Of a stretch of 64,000 bases of DNA, positions 35,164 to 43,994 are shown piece by piece (within the stretch, counting starts at the first letter, position 1; every line of letters begins with the position of its first letter). Location of the stretch: NCBI RefSeq assembly GCF_007679495.1, contig NZ_VEGP01000001.1:124001-188000 (forward strand). Direction: 5' to 3'. The notes beneath the pieces are model-generated. The model was not told where the DNA came from, made no database searches, and worked only from the letters and a program-made list of their open reading frames with translations. The position numbers and the translations under genes are program-made. The stretch comes from Paenibacillus sp. 32O-W. Its GTDB lineage: Bacteria; Bacillota; Bacilli; Paenibacillales; NBRC-103111.

Positions 35164-36462
35164 TTATCCAAGATGCTTGATAATTTCATCCGCGAACTCG
35201 GAGCATTTCACTTCAGTCGCGCCTTCCATCAGGCGGGCAAAGTCATAGGTAACCGTTTTGTTATTAATAGCGGTCTCCATACCTTTGTAAATCAGGTTAG
35301 CCGCTTCTTGCCAGCCAAGATGCTCCAGCATCATAACTCCGGACAGAATAACCGATCCCGGATTAACTACGTCTTTATCCGCATACTTAGGCGCCGTACC
35401 ATGGGTGGCTTCGAAAATAGCATGTCCGGTTACATAGTTAATATTCGCTCCCGGTGCAATTCCGATTCCTCCAACTTGTGCAGCCAAAGCGTCAGACAGA
35501 TAGTCCCCGTTCAAATTAAGAGTAGCGATGACATCGAAATCGGTCGGACGGGTCAGCACCTGCTGCAGAGCAATATCGGCAATAGCGTCCTTCACGATGA
35601 TCTTGCCGGCAGCTTCTGCCGCTTTCTGAGCTTCGTTAGCAGCGTCGGTGCCTTTCTCTTCCTTGATGCGATCATACTCGGCCCAAGTGAACACCTTATC
35701 ACCGAACTCTTGCTCCGCCAGCTCGTAGCCCCAGTTCTTGAAGGCTCCTTCTGTAAACTTCATGATGTTGCCTTTGTGCACCAAAGTAACGCTCTTGCGT
35801 CCATGCTGCAGAGCATACTCAATCGCCGCACGGATCAGGCGGGAAGATCCTTCCTTGGAAACGGGCTTGATTCCGATACCGGACGTTTCCGGGAAACGGA
35901 TTTTGTTAACTCCCATTTCTTTCTGCAGAAACTCGATCACTTTCTTAACTTCCGGTGTGCCTTCCTTATACTCGATTCCGGCATAAATATCTTCCGTATT
36001 CTCCCGGAAAATAACCATATCAACAAGATCAGGGCGTTTAACCGGAGAAGGAACTCCATTGAAATAACGTACCGGACGAAGGCAAACATACAAATCCAGC
36101 TCCTGACGAAGCGCCACGTTCAAAGAACGAATACCGCCGCCGATCGGAGTAGTCAGAGGACCTTTGATAGCAACGATATATTCACGGATAGCCGTCAAAG
36201 TATCGTTAGGGAGCCAGGAATTGAACTTGTTGAATGCTTTCTCCCCTGCATATACTTCATACCATGCGATCTTCTTCTCGCCTTTGTAAGCTTTCTCTAC
36301 AGCGGCGTCCAGAACACGCTTGGAAGCCCGCCAAATATCGCGTCCCGTGCCATCTCCTTCGATAAAAGGAATGATCGGGTTGTTAGGTACCTGAAGTACG
36401 CTGTCTTTAATAGTAATCTTCTCGCCTTCGGTCGGCAGGGAAAATTGTTCGAATTGAGCCAT
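35164..36462 (-). CDS. icd: NADP-dependent isocitrate dehydrogenase
   Basis: 432 aa, close to B. subtilis Icd (423). Converts isocitrate to 2-oxoglutarate. The phosphorylatable serine loop is [25 protein letters not shown] (about 105-130); the metal site aspartates are in the C-terminal half ([17 protein letters not shown]); [19 protein letters not shown] binds NADP. Central gene of the citZ-icd-mdh operon; 131 bases follow citZ. A 439-codon frame is open on the opposite strand over almost the whole gene, which is a composition effect. Confidence 0.98.
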   Translation of the reverse strand: MAQFEQFSLPTEGEKITIKDSVLQVPNNPIIPFIEGDGTGRDIWRASKRVLDAAVEKAYKGEKKIAWYEVYAGEKAFNKFNSWLPNDTLTAIREYIVAIKGPLTTPIGGGIRSLNVALRQELDLYVCLRPVRYFNGVPSPVKRPDLVDMVIFRENTEDIYAGIEYKEGTPEVKKVIEFLQKEMGVNKIRFPETSGIGIKPVSKEGSSRLIRAAIEYALQHGRKSVTLVHKGNIMKFTEGAFKNWGYELAEQEFGDKVFTWAEYDRIKEEKGTDAANEAQKAAEAAGKIIVKDAIADIALQQVLTRPTDFDVIATLNLNGDYLSDALAAQVGGIGIAPGANINYVTGHAIFEATHGTAPKYADKDVVNPGSVILSGVMMLEHLGWQEAANLIYKGMETAINNKTVTYDFARLMEGATEVKCSEFADEIIKHLG

Positions 36463-36593
36463 GATTTTATTTCCTCCTCTTTAATGTATTAGCAGAGTAA
36501 ACCGGTCGAGAACGTACGGATAAACGGGAAGGCGTTTCGGTACGATTCGCACGGCCCGTAAGGTCTGGAGCGCAGATTGCACTCTGTAAATTA

Positions 36594-37706
36594 TTAACGC
36601 TGCTCGATCGGTACGTACGGCGTGCCCACCGGGCCTGTATATTCCGCACGAGGACGAATCAGACGATTGTTATCGTATTGTTCCAGAATATGAGCTGTCC
36701 AGCCCGATGTCCGGCTAATGGCAAAAATCGGCGTAAACAGATCTCTCGGAATGCCGAGTGAAGTATAAACAGAAGCGGAATAGAAATCGACATTCGGCTT
36801 GAGTCCCTTCAAACGGGTAACCATTTCTTCCATCTTGACCGACATATCGTACCACTTCATATTGTTCGTAATTTTGCCCAGTTCCTTGGACATTTTCATC
36901 AGATGCTTGGCACGGGGATCTCCATTCTTGTAGACCCTGTGACCAAATCCCATCAGCTTCTCTTTATTCTCCAGCTTGCGGTTAACATAGCTCTCGACAT
37001 TGTCGATCGAGCCCACTTCTTCAAGCATAGCCATAACCGCCTCGTTGGCCCCCCCGTGAAGAGGTCCCTTCAATGCGCCGATTGCCGAGGTCACCCCGGA
37101 ATAAATATCGGACAGAGTGGCTACCGTTACGCGGGCAGCGAATGTCGATGCGTTCAACTCGTGATCTGCATGGAGAACAAGGGCTTTATCCAGGGCATTT
37201 ACCGCTATTGGATCAGGCTGTTCGCCAGTCAGCATATACAAGAAATTCTCTGCAATGGAGGCACCGGATTTCGGGGCGATCGGCTCCTGGCCTTCCCGGA
37301 TTCTTGCGAATGCGGCAATCAGAGTAGGCAGCTGTGCCTGCAAGCGAATCGCTTTGCGTACATTCGCTTCTTTACTCATGTCGTTAGCCTCGTTGTCATA
37401 GAGCGCAAGGCTCGACACGGCGGACCTTAGAGCAGCCATGGAGTTCGTGTTTTTCGGGTACAGCTTGATTTGCTCAATCACTTCGCTCGGGACGCTGCTG
37501 TTAGCACTCAAATCCCTATGTAGCTGATCCAGCTCCGCTTGGTTCGGAAGCTTCCCGTACCAAAGCAAATAGACAACTTCTTCAAAGGTTGCCTTCTCCG
37601 CCAAATCGTCGATATTGATCCCGCGGTAGGTCAGCACACCATCAATAATTGAGCTTATTGAGGAAGTAGTTGCGACGATTCCTTCCAGGCCTTTTGTCGC
37701 CGTCAT
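36594..37706 (-). CDS. citZ: Citrate synthase
   Basis: 370 aa, type of the gram-positive dimeric enzyme. Condenses oxaloacetate and acetyl-CoA. Catalytic residues lie in LHADHELNASTFAARV (His about 187), MGFGHRVYKNGDPRAKHL (His about 256 region), and VDFYSASVYTSLGIPRDLFTPIFAISRTSGW (Asp about 305). First gene of citZ-icd-mdh. A promoter candidate is 70-98 bases upstream. In B. subtilis this promoter is repressed by CcpA and CcpC; I did not find a convincing operator for either. Confidence 0.98.
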   Translation of the reverse strand: MTATKGLEGIVATTSSISSIIDGVLTYRGINIDDLAEKATFEEVVYLLWYGKLPNQAELDQLHRDLSANSSVPSEVIEQIKLYPKNTNSMAALRSAVSSLALYDNEANDMSKEANVRKAIRLQAQLPTLIAAFARIREGQEPIAPKSGASIAENFLYMLTGEQPDPIAVNALDKALVLHADHELNASTFAARVTVATLSDIYSGVTSAIGALKGPLHGGANEAVMAMLEEVGSIDNVESYVNRKLENKEKLMGFGHRVYKNGDPRAKHLMKMSKELGKITNNMKWYDMSVKMEEMVTRLKGLKPNVDFYSASVYTSLGIPRDLFTPIFAISRTSGWTAHILEQYDNNRLIRPRAEYTGPVGTPYVPIEQR

Positions 37707-37775
37707 CCCTATCTCTCTCCTTTGTTTGCAATAAATATTTTATTTCACAAGTGTTGTACTTCTCTAACTCCTTTT

Positions 37776-37804
37776 ATCATAAAGGATTTTGTCGAAGAAG
37801 TGAA
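37776..37804 (-). promoter_or_regulatory. Candidate citZ promoter
   Basis: On the minus strand TTCACT (37804-37799), 17 bases, TATGAT (37781-37776), about 70 bases before the citZ start. Confidence 0.45.
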
Positions 37805-37942
37805 CAGTGGGGCTATAAAAGTTCATTATCGGTACCATAAACAAATTTTAATACAAGTCAGATACCAATTAAAGTCTTTTTTGATTTCGAGTATAAAAAG
37901 CTTGAAATCTTATTATCATCTTACCGGCTCTAATTCTTCCAT

Positions 37943-38344
37943 TTACCTGCGGATGATAAAGGTGAATTTTCCATTCCGGATTTGCTTCTCCAGCCAATAA
38001 TAGAGCCAGCGCTTGACAACCGGGCGAGTAAATGGAAGCAGAAGGATCAAGCCAATGATATCCGTTATAAAACCGGGGGCAAGAAGAAAAACTCCTCCGA
38101 CAAAAATGATAATGCCATCGAGTATCGAAGCTGTCGGACTGTAGCCGAGAGACATTTGGTGCTGTGCGTATTCCCACACCTTACGCCCTTCTCTCTTGGC
38201 CAGATAAGCTCCGATCAGTCCGGTCAGGACGATCAAAAGAAACGTTTGCCAGCCGCCAATCCATCTTCCGACCGAAAGAATTCCCCAAATTTCCAAAGCG
38301 GGAACGACTATCAGCAGAACGATTATCCATCTGAGCATCCGCAT
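37943..38344 (-). CDS. fxsA: FxsA-family membrane protein
   Basis: 133 aa, three to four membrane segments. The signature is in the N-terminal half: VPALEIWGILSVGRWIGGWQ, then LTGLIGAYLAKREG and the C-terminal PGFITDIIGLILLLPFTRP, all typical of FxsA proteins (the E. coli member relieves exclusion of phage T7 by F). Its cellular role in Firmicutes is not known. Located between citZ and the thioesterase/pyk genes, as in B. subtilis (ytzA/fxsA area). Starts 8 bases after the thioesterase stop, likely co-transcribed. Confidence 0.9.
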   Translation of the reverse strand: MRMLRWIIVLLIVVPALEIWGILSVGRWIGGWQTFLLIVLTGLIGAYLAKREGRKVWEYAQHQMSLGYSPTASILDGIIIFVGGVFLLAPGFITDIIGLILLLPFTRPVVKRWLYYWLEKQIRNGKFTFIIRR

Positions 38345-38352
38345 CTTCCTTT

Positions 38353-38817
38353 CTACCGATTTACAGGCAGCCGTTCATATAGCTCGGGAAATTGCCGGTC
38401 AAGCCGGACCGGCTTCCATTCCGGATTGACCCAAATATGCTTGGTCATGCCGCTGACCAACAGCTCTCCTTCTGGCTGGTCATCGACATCCGCCTGCCTC
38501 CCACTCTCCGCTTCACCCCCCTCTGCTCTGCGGACTTGCGACTCGAATACAATAGAGATGGGGGTCACATCCGCCATACGTGTATAAATCGCCACTTCAT
38601 CGTCATATCTTGCGGGCTGCTTGAACTTCATGGAAGCTTCAACGAGCGGAAGCAGAAGACGGTTGGCTTCCAACTCACGGTATGTAAAACCCGTCTCTCT
38701 TATCATTTCCGTTCGGCCGATTTCAAACCATGTCAAATAGTTTGCATGATAGACAACCCCCATTTGATCCGTTTCCTCATACCGGACACGGATGGAATGA
38801 ACGTGCCATCGATTCAT
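38353..38817 (-). CDS. Acyl-CoA thioesterase, 4HBT hot-dog fold
   Basis: 154 aa, YbgC/FadM type. The catalytic motif is RYEETDQMGVVYHANYLTWFE (about 9-29), with the aspartate in ETDQMGVVYHANY. A polar insertion, RAEGGEAESGRQADVDDQPEG (about 96-116), is longer than in most family members. Hydrolyses acyl-CoA thioesters; substrate not known. The ATG at 38817 has AGGAGGTGG at the right spacing, so the 11 additional residues of the longer frame are not used. Located between pyk and fxsA. Confidence 0.88.
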   Translation of the reverse strand: MNRWHVHSIRVRYEETDQMGVVYHANYLTWFEIGRTEMIRETGFTYRELEANRLLLPLVEASMKFKQPARYDDEVAIYTRMADVTPISIVFESQVRRAEGGEAESGRQADVDDQPEGELLVSGMTKHIWVNPEWKPVRLDRQFPELYERLPVNR

Positions 38818-39003
38818 TGGACCACCTCCTGTAGGAATTGTAACGCTCAAGCAGGTTTATACGCAGCATACGACAGCCGGTTTGAGTCACGGGTAACCGA
38901 ACTTCATGTTAAGCCCCATCTCCAGACTCATTTACACTATAAGAAAAGACAATCAAAAGTGCATGTCTTCTTATAACGAAGTCAATCCCACCACGAAGCA
39001 CGG

Positions 39004-39030
39004 CAAAAACACGCCCTTTCCCAGGCGTGT
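39004..39030 (-). terminator. pyk terminator
   Basis: On the minus strand ACACGCC pairs with GGGCGTGT (39030-39024 and 39016-39009), followed by TTTTT, 10 bases after the pyk stop. Confidence 0.85.
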
Positions 39031-39040
39031 TTCCATCGAC

Positions 39041-40795
39041 CTATATGACGTTGGCCTTGCCGGAGTAAATGAAGCCCATCTCGGCATAAACGGTTGCTTC
39101 CAATCCGTCATGCAGCACTTCAAACGCATTCTCGACTCCTACAATAACCGGGATGCCCAAGCTCAGGCAGACAACAGCGGCATGTGAAGTAATTCCCCCG
39201 GTCTCCGTAATCACCGCGGCCGCCTTCTCAATCGCAGGCATGTATTCCTTATCGGTCGATACGGCAACCAGAATAGAGCCTTCCGTCATCTTGGCATTCG
39301 CTTCTTCAGGAGTGCGGGCGGTTACGATTTGGCCGGTGGAGCATTGCGTTCCCAAACCCTGGCCTTTGGCAATCAGCTGTCCGACATGATGAACCTTAAT
39401 AAGATTGGTCGTTCCGGACTGTCCAACCGGCAAGCCTGCAGTAATAATCACCAGATCACCAAGCCGGAAAAGACCTTCCTTCATACCGCCTTCAATTCCG
39501 AATTCGATCATTTCGTCGGTCGTTTTAGCCTTATGCCCCAGAACCGGAATAACCCCCCATACCAGAGACAGCTTACGCATAGTTTGCTCTGAAGGAGTAT
39601 AGGCTACGATCGGCGACTTCGGACGGTACTTGGCAACCATTCTGGCTGTATAACCGCTTTCCGTCGGTGTAATAATCGCTTTGGCTTGCAGATCCAGCGC
39701 AGAATTGGCCACCGCTTGACTGATAGATTCCGTAACCGTGACTTGTTGGGCTTTACGCTGTCTCTCGAGAATTTCTTTGTGATTTAAGGCCGTTTCCGCT
39801 TTTTCGGCTATCCGTGCCATGGTCTCTACCGATTCCACCGGATATTTGCCCGCGGCCGTCTCTCCGGACAGCATAACCGCATCCGATCCATCCAGAATGG
39901 CATTGGCGACATCGTTCGCCTCTGCACGTGTAGGGCGCGGATTCCGCTGCATCGAATCCAGCATTTGCGTAGCGGTAATAACCGGCTTGCCTGCCTCGTT
40001 ACATTTTCGGATCATCATCTTCTGGACCAGCGGCACTTCTTCGGCCGGGATTTCCACCCCAAGGTCCCCACGGGCGACCATCAGACCGTCCGATACCTCC
40101 AGAATTTCATCCAGATTCTCTACGCCTTCCCTATTCTCAATCTTGGATATGATTTGAATATGGCTGGCATTATGCTTCTCCAGCAGCTCGCGAATTTCCA
40201 TCACGTCACTTGCTTTACGAACGAAAGAAGCTGCGATGAAATCTACCCCCTGCTCGATCCCGAACACAATATCGTTGGCATCCTTCTCGGTAATTCCCGG
40301 TAGGGACGTACTCACTCCCGGTACATTGACGCCCTTCTTGCTCTTGATTTGTCCGCCGTTAACAATGACGCACTCGATCTCGGTGCCGCGGATCCCCACT
40401 ACTTCCAGCCCGACCAACCCATCGTCAATCAGAATGGTGGAGCCGATGGAAACATCGGAAGGCAGATCCTTGTACGTTACGGAGATGCGATGCTTATCCC
40501 CCAGAATTTCCTCGGTAGTAAGCACTATACGCTCATTCTGCACGAGTTCAATCGGTTCTTCCGCAAGCTTGCCGATCCGAATCTCCGGCCCTTTCGTATC
40601 AAGAAGCAGCGCAACGTTCTTGTTCAACCGCTTTGACACTTCGCGGATATTGCGAATTCTCGCCCCATGCTCCTCGAAATCCCCATGAGAGAAATTAAGA
40701 CGGGCCACATTCATTCCCGCCTGCATCAATTTGCCAAGCATTTCCGGTGCTTCGCTGGCCGGTCCGATCGTACATACAATTTTAGCTTTACGCAT
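39041..40795 (-). CDS. pyk: Pyruvate kinase with C-terminal PEP-utilising domain
   Basis: 584 aa, the long Bacillus form. Converts phosphoenolpyruvate and ADP to pyruvate and ATP. Catalytic lysine is in [18 protein letters not shown] (about 215-232), metal and PEP residues in [16 protein letters not shown] and [18 protein letters not shown]. The regulatory C domain ends about 470; the extra domain (about 475-584) contains [18 protein letters not shown], the swivelling phosphohistidine motif of PEP-synthase-type enzymes. The usual phosphofructokinase gene is absent between accA and pyk. Confidence 0.97.
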   Translation of the reverse strand: MRKAKIVCTIGPASEAPEMLGKLMQAGMNVARLNFSHGDFEEHGARIRNIREVSKRLNKNVALLLDTKGPEIRIGKLAEEPIELVQNERIVLTTEEILGDKHRISVTYKDLPSDVSIGSTILIDDGLVGLEVVGIRGTEIECVIVNGGQIKSKKGVNVPGVSTSLPGITEKDANDIVFGIEQGVDFIAASFVRKASDVMEIRELLEKHNASHIQIISKIENREGVENLDEILEVSDGLMVARGDLGVEIPAEEVPLVQKMMIRKCNEAGKPVITATQMLDSMQRNPRPTRAEANDVANAILDGSDAVMLSGETAAGKYPVESVETMARIAEKAETALNHKEILERQRKAQQVTVTESISQAVANSALDLQAKAIITPTESGYTARMVAKYRPKSPIVAYTPSEQTMRKLSLVWGVIPVLGHKAKTTDEMIEFGIEGGMKEGLFRLGDLVIITAGLPVGQSGTTNLIKVHHVGQLIAKGQGLGTQCSTGQIVTARTPEEANAKMTEGSILVAVSTDKEYMPAIEKAAAVITETGGITSHAAVVCLSLGIPVIVGVENAFEVLHDGLEATVYAEMGFIYSGKANVI

Positions 40796-40906
40796 AGTTC
40801 TGTTCCTCCTGTAAGTTCAACAATCCTCCGCAGTTAAATACTGCCGCCAAGGATGACTATAAAAGATAGCAATATGGTGTTTATAGGCGCTTCCCATGAT
40901 TTCCGG

Positions 40907-41872
40907 TCAGCCATTCTGATACAAGGCTACTTCTCCTATCGAGCGGAATTTGCGATAGCGGTCCTCCCGTAGCTCGTCCGCGGATAATGCGACAAGCTCC
41001 TCGAGATGTTTCCAAAGCATTTCTTTGATGTTCCTGGATTGCTCCTCCAGATTGCGATGCGCTCCCCCCTTGGGCTCGGGGATGATTTCATCGATTACTC
41101 CAAGTTTCAAAATATCCTGGGCCGTAATTTTCATCGTTTCCGCTGCCTGCAGCGCCTTGGTGCTGTCTTTAAACAGAATGGAAGCGGCACCTTCCGGCGA
41201 AATGACCGAATAGATGGCATGCTCAAGCATCAGCACACGGTTACCGACGCCCAGTGCCAATGCTCCCCCGCTGCCGCCTTCTCCGATGACCACACAAATA
41301 ATAGGCACCTTGAAAGATGCCATTTCTCTCAGATTCCGCGCAATGGCTTCAGCTTGTCCCCGTTCTTCCGCCGCTCCTCCGGGATAAGCCCCGCTCGTAT
41401 CAATGAAGGTTATAATCGGCCGCTTGAACTTGTCGGCCTGCTGCATCAGGCGAAGCGCCTTGCGAAAGCCTTCGGGATGGGGCATGCCGAAATTACGGGC
41501 GATGTTATCCTTGGTGTCCTTGCCTTTCTGATGGCCGACCACTGTAACCGGCACACCGTTAAGCTTCGCCAGTCCTCCGACGATGGCCAAATCATCCCGG
41601 TACAAACGGTCCCCATGCAGCTCCAGAAAATCGGTAAATACGTTCTGTATGTAATCCAGGGTGGTTGGCCGCATGGGAAAACGGGCAATTTGCAGCTTCT
41701 GCTGCACGGAAATTTCGGTGTAGATTTCTTCCTCCAGCCGCGCATATCTTTCTTCCAGCCGCATAATTTCTTCGGTGAAATCGATATTCTTGTCGCTGCC
41801 AAACCTGCGCAGCTCTTCAATTTTCGCACGCAATTCCGCCAGAGGCTGCTCAAACGGCAAATCACCTGCCAT
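40907..41872 (-). CDS. accA: Acetyl-CoA carboxylase carboxyltransferase alpha subunit
   Basis: 321 aa. Transfers the carboxyl group from carboxybiotin to acetyl-CoA, together with AccD. N-terminal helical segment (1-65, [17 protein letters not shown]), then the crotonase fold with [26 protein letters not shown] (about 155-180) and [36 protein letters not shown] (oxyanion helices). Overlaps the accD end by 11 bases, so translation is coupled and the two subunits are made in equal amounts. Confidence 0.97.
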   Translation of the reverse strand: MAGDLPFEQPLAELRAKIEELRRFGSDKNIDFTEEIMRLEERYARLEEEIYTEISVQQKLQIARFPMRPTTLDYIQNVFTDFLELHGDRLYRDDLAIVGGLAKLNGVPVTVVGHQKGKDTKDNIARNFGMPHPEGFRKALRLMQQADKFKRPIITFIDTSGAYPGGAAEERGQAEAIARNLREMASFKVPIICVVIGEGGSGGALALGVGNRVLMLEHAIYSVISPEGAASILFKDSTKALQAAETMKITAQDILKLGVIDEIIPEPKGGAHRNLEEQSRNIKEMLWKHLEELVALSADELREDRYRKFRSIGEVALYQNG

Positions 41873-42731
41873 CGGAAGACACCTCCTTCACCGTGTGCAT
41901 GTCCAAAATTTGCGTCAAAACCGTCCTCAATTCTTTCCGATGAACTACTTTATCCAACTGACCGTGCTGCAGATTGAACTCAGCCGTCTGGAAATTGTCT
42001 GGAAGCTTCTGCCGAATCGTCTGTTCAATGACCCTTCTTCCGGCAAAACCGATAATGGCTCCCGGTTCGGCCAACACATAATCGCCGAGCATGGCAAAGC
42101 TGGCGCTTACCCCGCCCAAGGTCGGTTCTGTAAGTACGGAGATATAAAGACCGCCTTGCTCGTGAAACTTGCTTAGAGCGGCACTGGTTTTGGCCATTTG
42201 CATAAGAGCCAATATGCTCTCCTGCATGCGGGCCCCTCCAGAAGTGGAAAAAATAATCAACGGGTACTTCTTCTGCATGGCCGCTTCGATCGCCCGGGTG
42301 ATCTTCTCTCCAACCACACTGCCAAGCGTTCCGCTGAAAAAATCAAAGCTCATCACACAAATAACGACGGGATAGCCCCCGATCGTTCCTTCTCCGGTAA
42401 TGACCGCATCCTTGCTGCCCGTCTTCTCGATCATCTTTCCGACCTTCTCGGGATACCCCGGGAATTCAAGAGGATCGGCCGAAATCATATCACTGTCAAA
42501 TTCAAACAGACGTCCGTCATCCAGGGTCATCTGTATCCGTTCCATACCGTTTAAGATAAAATGATAACCGCAGGAAGCGCAGACCTTCAGGTTCTTTTCC
42601 AGCTCCGTGCTGAATTGAATCGCACCGCACTTAGGGCATTTATTAGCGATTCCTTCGGGAATTTCCTTTTTTGCCCTTTCAGAAGGAATTGTGGCGTACT
42701 TTTTTTTCTTGTAAAAAAAATCCTTTAGCAC
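41862..42731 (-). CDS. accD: Acetyl-CoA carboxylase carboxyltransferase beta subunit
   Basis: 289 aa. The N-terminal zinc ribbon has CPKC and CASC (about 33-36 and 52-55), separated by 15 residues. The crotonase-like domain has [23 protein letters not shown] and [21 protein letters not shown], which position the carboxyl group. Upstream of accA in one operon. In B. subtilis the order accD-accA-pfkA-pyk is similar except for pfkA. Confidence 0.97.
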   Translation of the reverse strand: MLKDFFYKKKKYATIPSERAKKEIPEGIANKCPKCGAIQFSTELEKNLKVCASCGYHFILNGMERIQMTLDDGRLFEFDSDMISADPLEFPGYPEKVGKMIEKTGSKDAVITGEGTIGGYPVVICVMSFDFFSGTLGSVVGEKITRAIEAAMQKKYPLIIFSTSGGARMQESILALMQMAKTSAALSKFHEQGGLYISVLTEPTLGGVSASFAMLGDYVLAEPGAIIGFAGRRVIEQTIRQKLPDNFQTAEFNLQHGQLDKVVHRKELRTVLTQILDMHTVKEVSSDGR

Positions 42732-42768
42732 GTTTACACCTCACCAGGCGTTAATTTCAGCAGGATGA

Positions 42769-42957
42769 TTACCGATGCAGAATGGAATTAAGAACTTCCT
42801 GAACTTCCTCCAGTTCTCCTTCCGGAACCAAAATTTCATACTGATTCTTGGTTAAGCTGATGGCCCGAACTTGAACGAGGAACCCTTCTTCCGTCAGCTT
42901 CTCCTTTATGCGATCCGCTATTTTGGCCGTCGGAGCGATATAAATAACTGTCCACAT
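42769..42957 (-). CDS. Small conserved protein between accD and dnaE (62 aa), unknown
   Basis: 62 aa with one compact alpha/beta fold: MWTVIYIAPTAKIADRI, then LTEEGFLVQVRAI and VPEGELEEVQEVLNSIL. It resembles the ~60-aa family in Paenibacillus and relatives that databases often mislabel as glutamate decarboxylase; it is far too short for that enzyme. The fold looks like a DUF2007/putative signal-transducing protein. The start is the ATG at 42957; the extension to 43239 has no similar residues. Located 37 bases before accD, likely in the acc operon. Confidence 0.8.
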   Translation of the reverse strand: MWTVIYIAPTAKIADRIKEKLTEEGFLVQVRAISLTKNQYEILVPEGELEEVQEVLNSILHR

Positions 42958-43520
42958 GGCCGATAACCTCCCTAACTCCTGCTTCATATAGCCTATACAA
43001 TGGATTAATGATACCATAACCCGTCTTTTTATAGCAACAAAGACAAGTCGCCCTGGAGCCGATGGAACCGTTATAAATACGCGGGAAAGCGTGAGAAAAC
43101 ATGAAAATGGACAATTATTGGACACAGGTGTGAACGAAATCTTAACTTTCATCCTATGCCCATTCCAAGGTTGCGGCCGGTTTGCCAATCCCCGGAATAC
43201 TATCGGGCAACTCAATCCCATTCTCCCTTTGGCCAACACCGCCGAAGCAAAGAAATAAAAAGGAATTTTTCAGGTTGTTGAGAAATCGTCTACTTTACTC
43301 TAAAGAGATACAAATGCACGACGGATGAATGCGAACGGGTGCGTTATGTACGAAATCATTCATGGTCTTCGAACAGACATGCGAATGCCGCGAATAATCG
43401 TACAACTAACAGACATGCTCCGCGAGCTATTTTTCTCAACAGCCTGTATTATTACTTTAAAACGGAGGAAGCTTTCGCGCAGCTTAGTTCTTTTTTACTA
43501 TACCACGAAAGTCATCCGGC

Positions 43521-43585
43521 CTACAAAGAAACGTTCGGCCTCCGAAGCGTATTCCGTCCGCACACCAGCAGAGTCGGCGTCTAAC
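43521..43585. repeat. Dispersed intergenic repeat R1, copy D
   Basis: GGCCTCCGAAGCGTATTCCG followed by TCCGCACACC matches copy B (GGCCTTCGAAGCGTATTCCG) and copy C (TTATTCCGTCCGCACTCC). Confidence 0.6.
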
Positions 43586-43663
43586 CTTCCTCTATTTGAT
43601 ATCTAGGGTTTAAAAGCCTGCAATTCTGCATGCTTTTAGCCGTTGGGTCCCGTGTCCGCAGCA

Positions 43664-43798
43664 AAGCCTGCTAAAATACATCTTTTTTTCTCGTTCCAAG
43701 GGTGATCGGGTGAATTGATGTCGAAATTAATGTATTTTCGCAGGCTTTTCTCCATAAGTGTCTGAATCGCTTATAAATTGATGTATTATCGCAGGAAT
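43664..43798. repeat. 18-bp inverted repeat with a third direct copy
   Basis: AAGCCTGC-TAAAATACAT (43664-43681) is the reverse complement, 17 of 18, of ATGTATTTTCGCAGGCTT (43730-43747). A third, direct copy ATGTATTATCGCAGGAAT is at 43781-43798. Could be a repetitive extragenic element. Confidence 0.6.
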
Positions 43799-43817
43799 TT
43801 CGTGACTAGAAATTATA

Positions 43818-43855
43818 CGAGAAAGAGTCTTTGCCGCGGCGAACGACAAAGACCC
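43818..43855 (-). terminator. Probable dnaE terminator
   Basis: On the minus strand GGGTCTTTG pairs with CAAAGACTC (43855-43847 and 43833-43825, one mismatch) and inner CG pairs extend it; TTTCTCG follows. It is 140 bases past the dnaE stop. Confidence 0.6.
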
Positions 43856-43929
43856 TTGGAGTGCTTTAATATTAGTATGGATGACTAACCATGTGAAGCC
43901 GTCAGCAAAGCTTATTCCTCTAAGGCACT

Positions 43930-43982
43930 ATGGTTCCAGAGCGTACCCGGTCATGCACATGGTTCCAATGCGTACCCGGTCA
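43930..43982. repeat. Short tandem duplication after dnaE
   Basis: ATGGTTCCAGAGCGTACCCG and the following GTCA recur 29 bases later as ATGGTTCCAATGCGTACCCG and GTCA, with two mismatches in 24 bases. Confidence 0.7.
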
Positions 43983-43994
43983 AGCCTTACTTTT

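Larger units (their letters stand above)
42958..43994. other. 1-kb intergenic region downstream of dnaE, rich in repeats
   Basis: The largest gene-free stretch of the window. It holds repeat R1 copy D, an inverted repeat with a third direct copy (43664-43798), the dnaE terminator and a 29-bp-period tandem duplication. Short plus-strand frames (43325-43606 and 43339-43584) have no ribosome binding site and cross the repeats. Confidence 0.65.

Noticed and set aside
35173-36492. 439-codon plus-strand frame opposite icd
   Set aside because: It is fully antisense to a clearly conserved gene, has no similarity to any family, and no RBS; it follows from icd codon usage.
43325-43606. 93-codon plus-strand frame after dnaE
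   Set aside because: It has no RBS and crosses the dispersed repeat R1.
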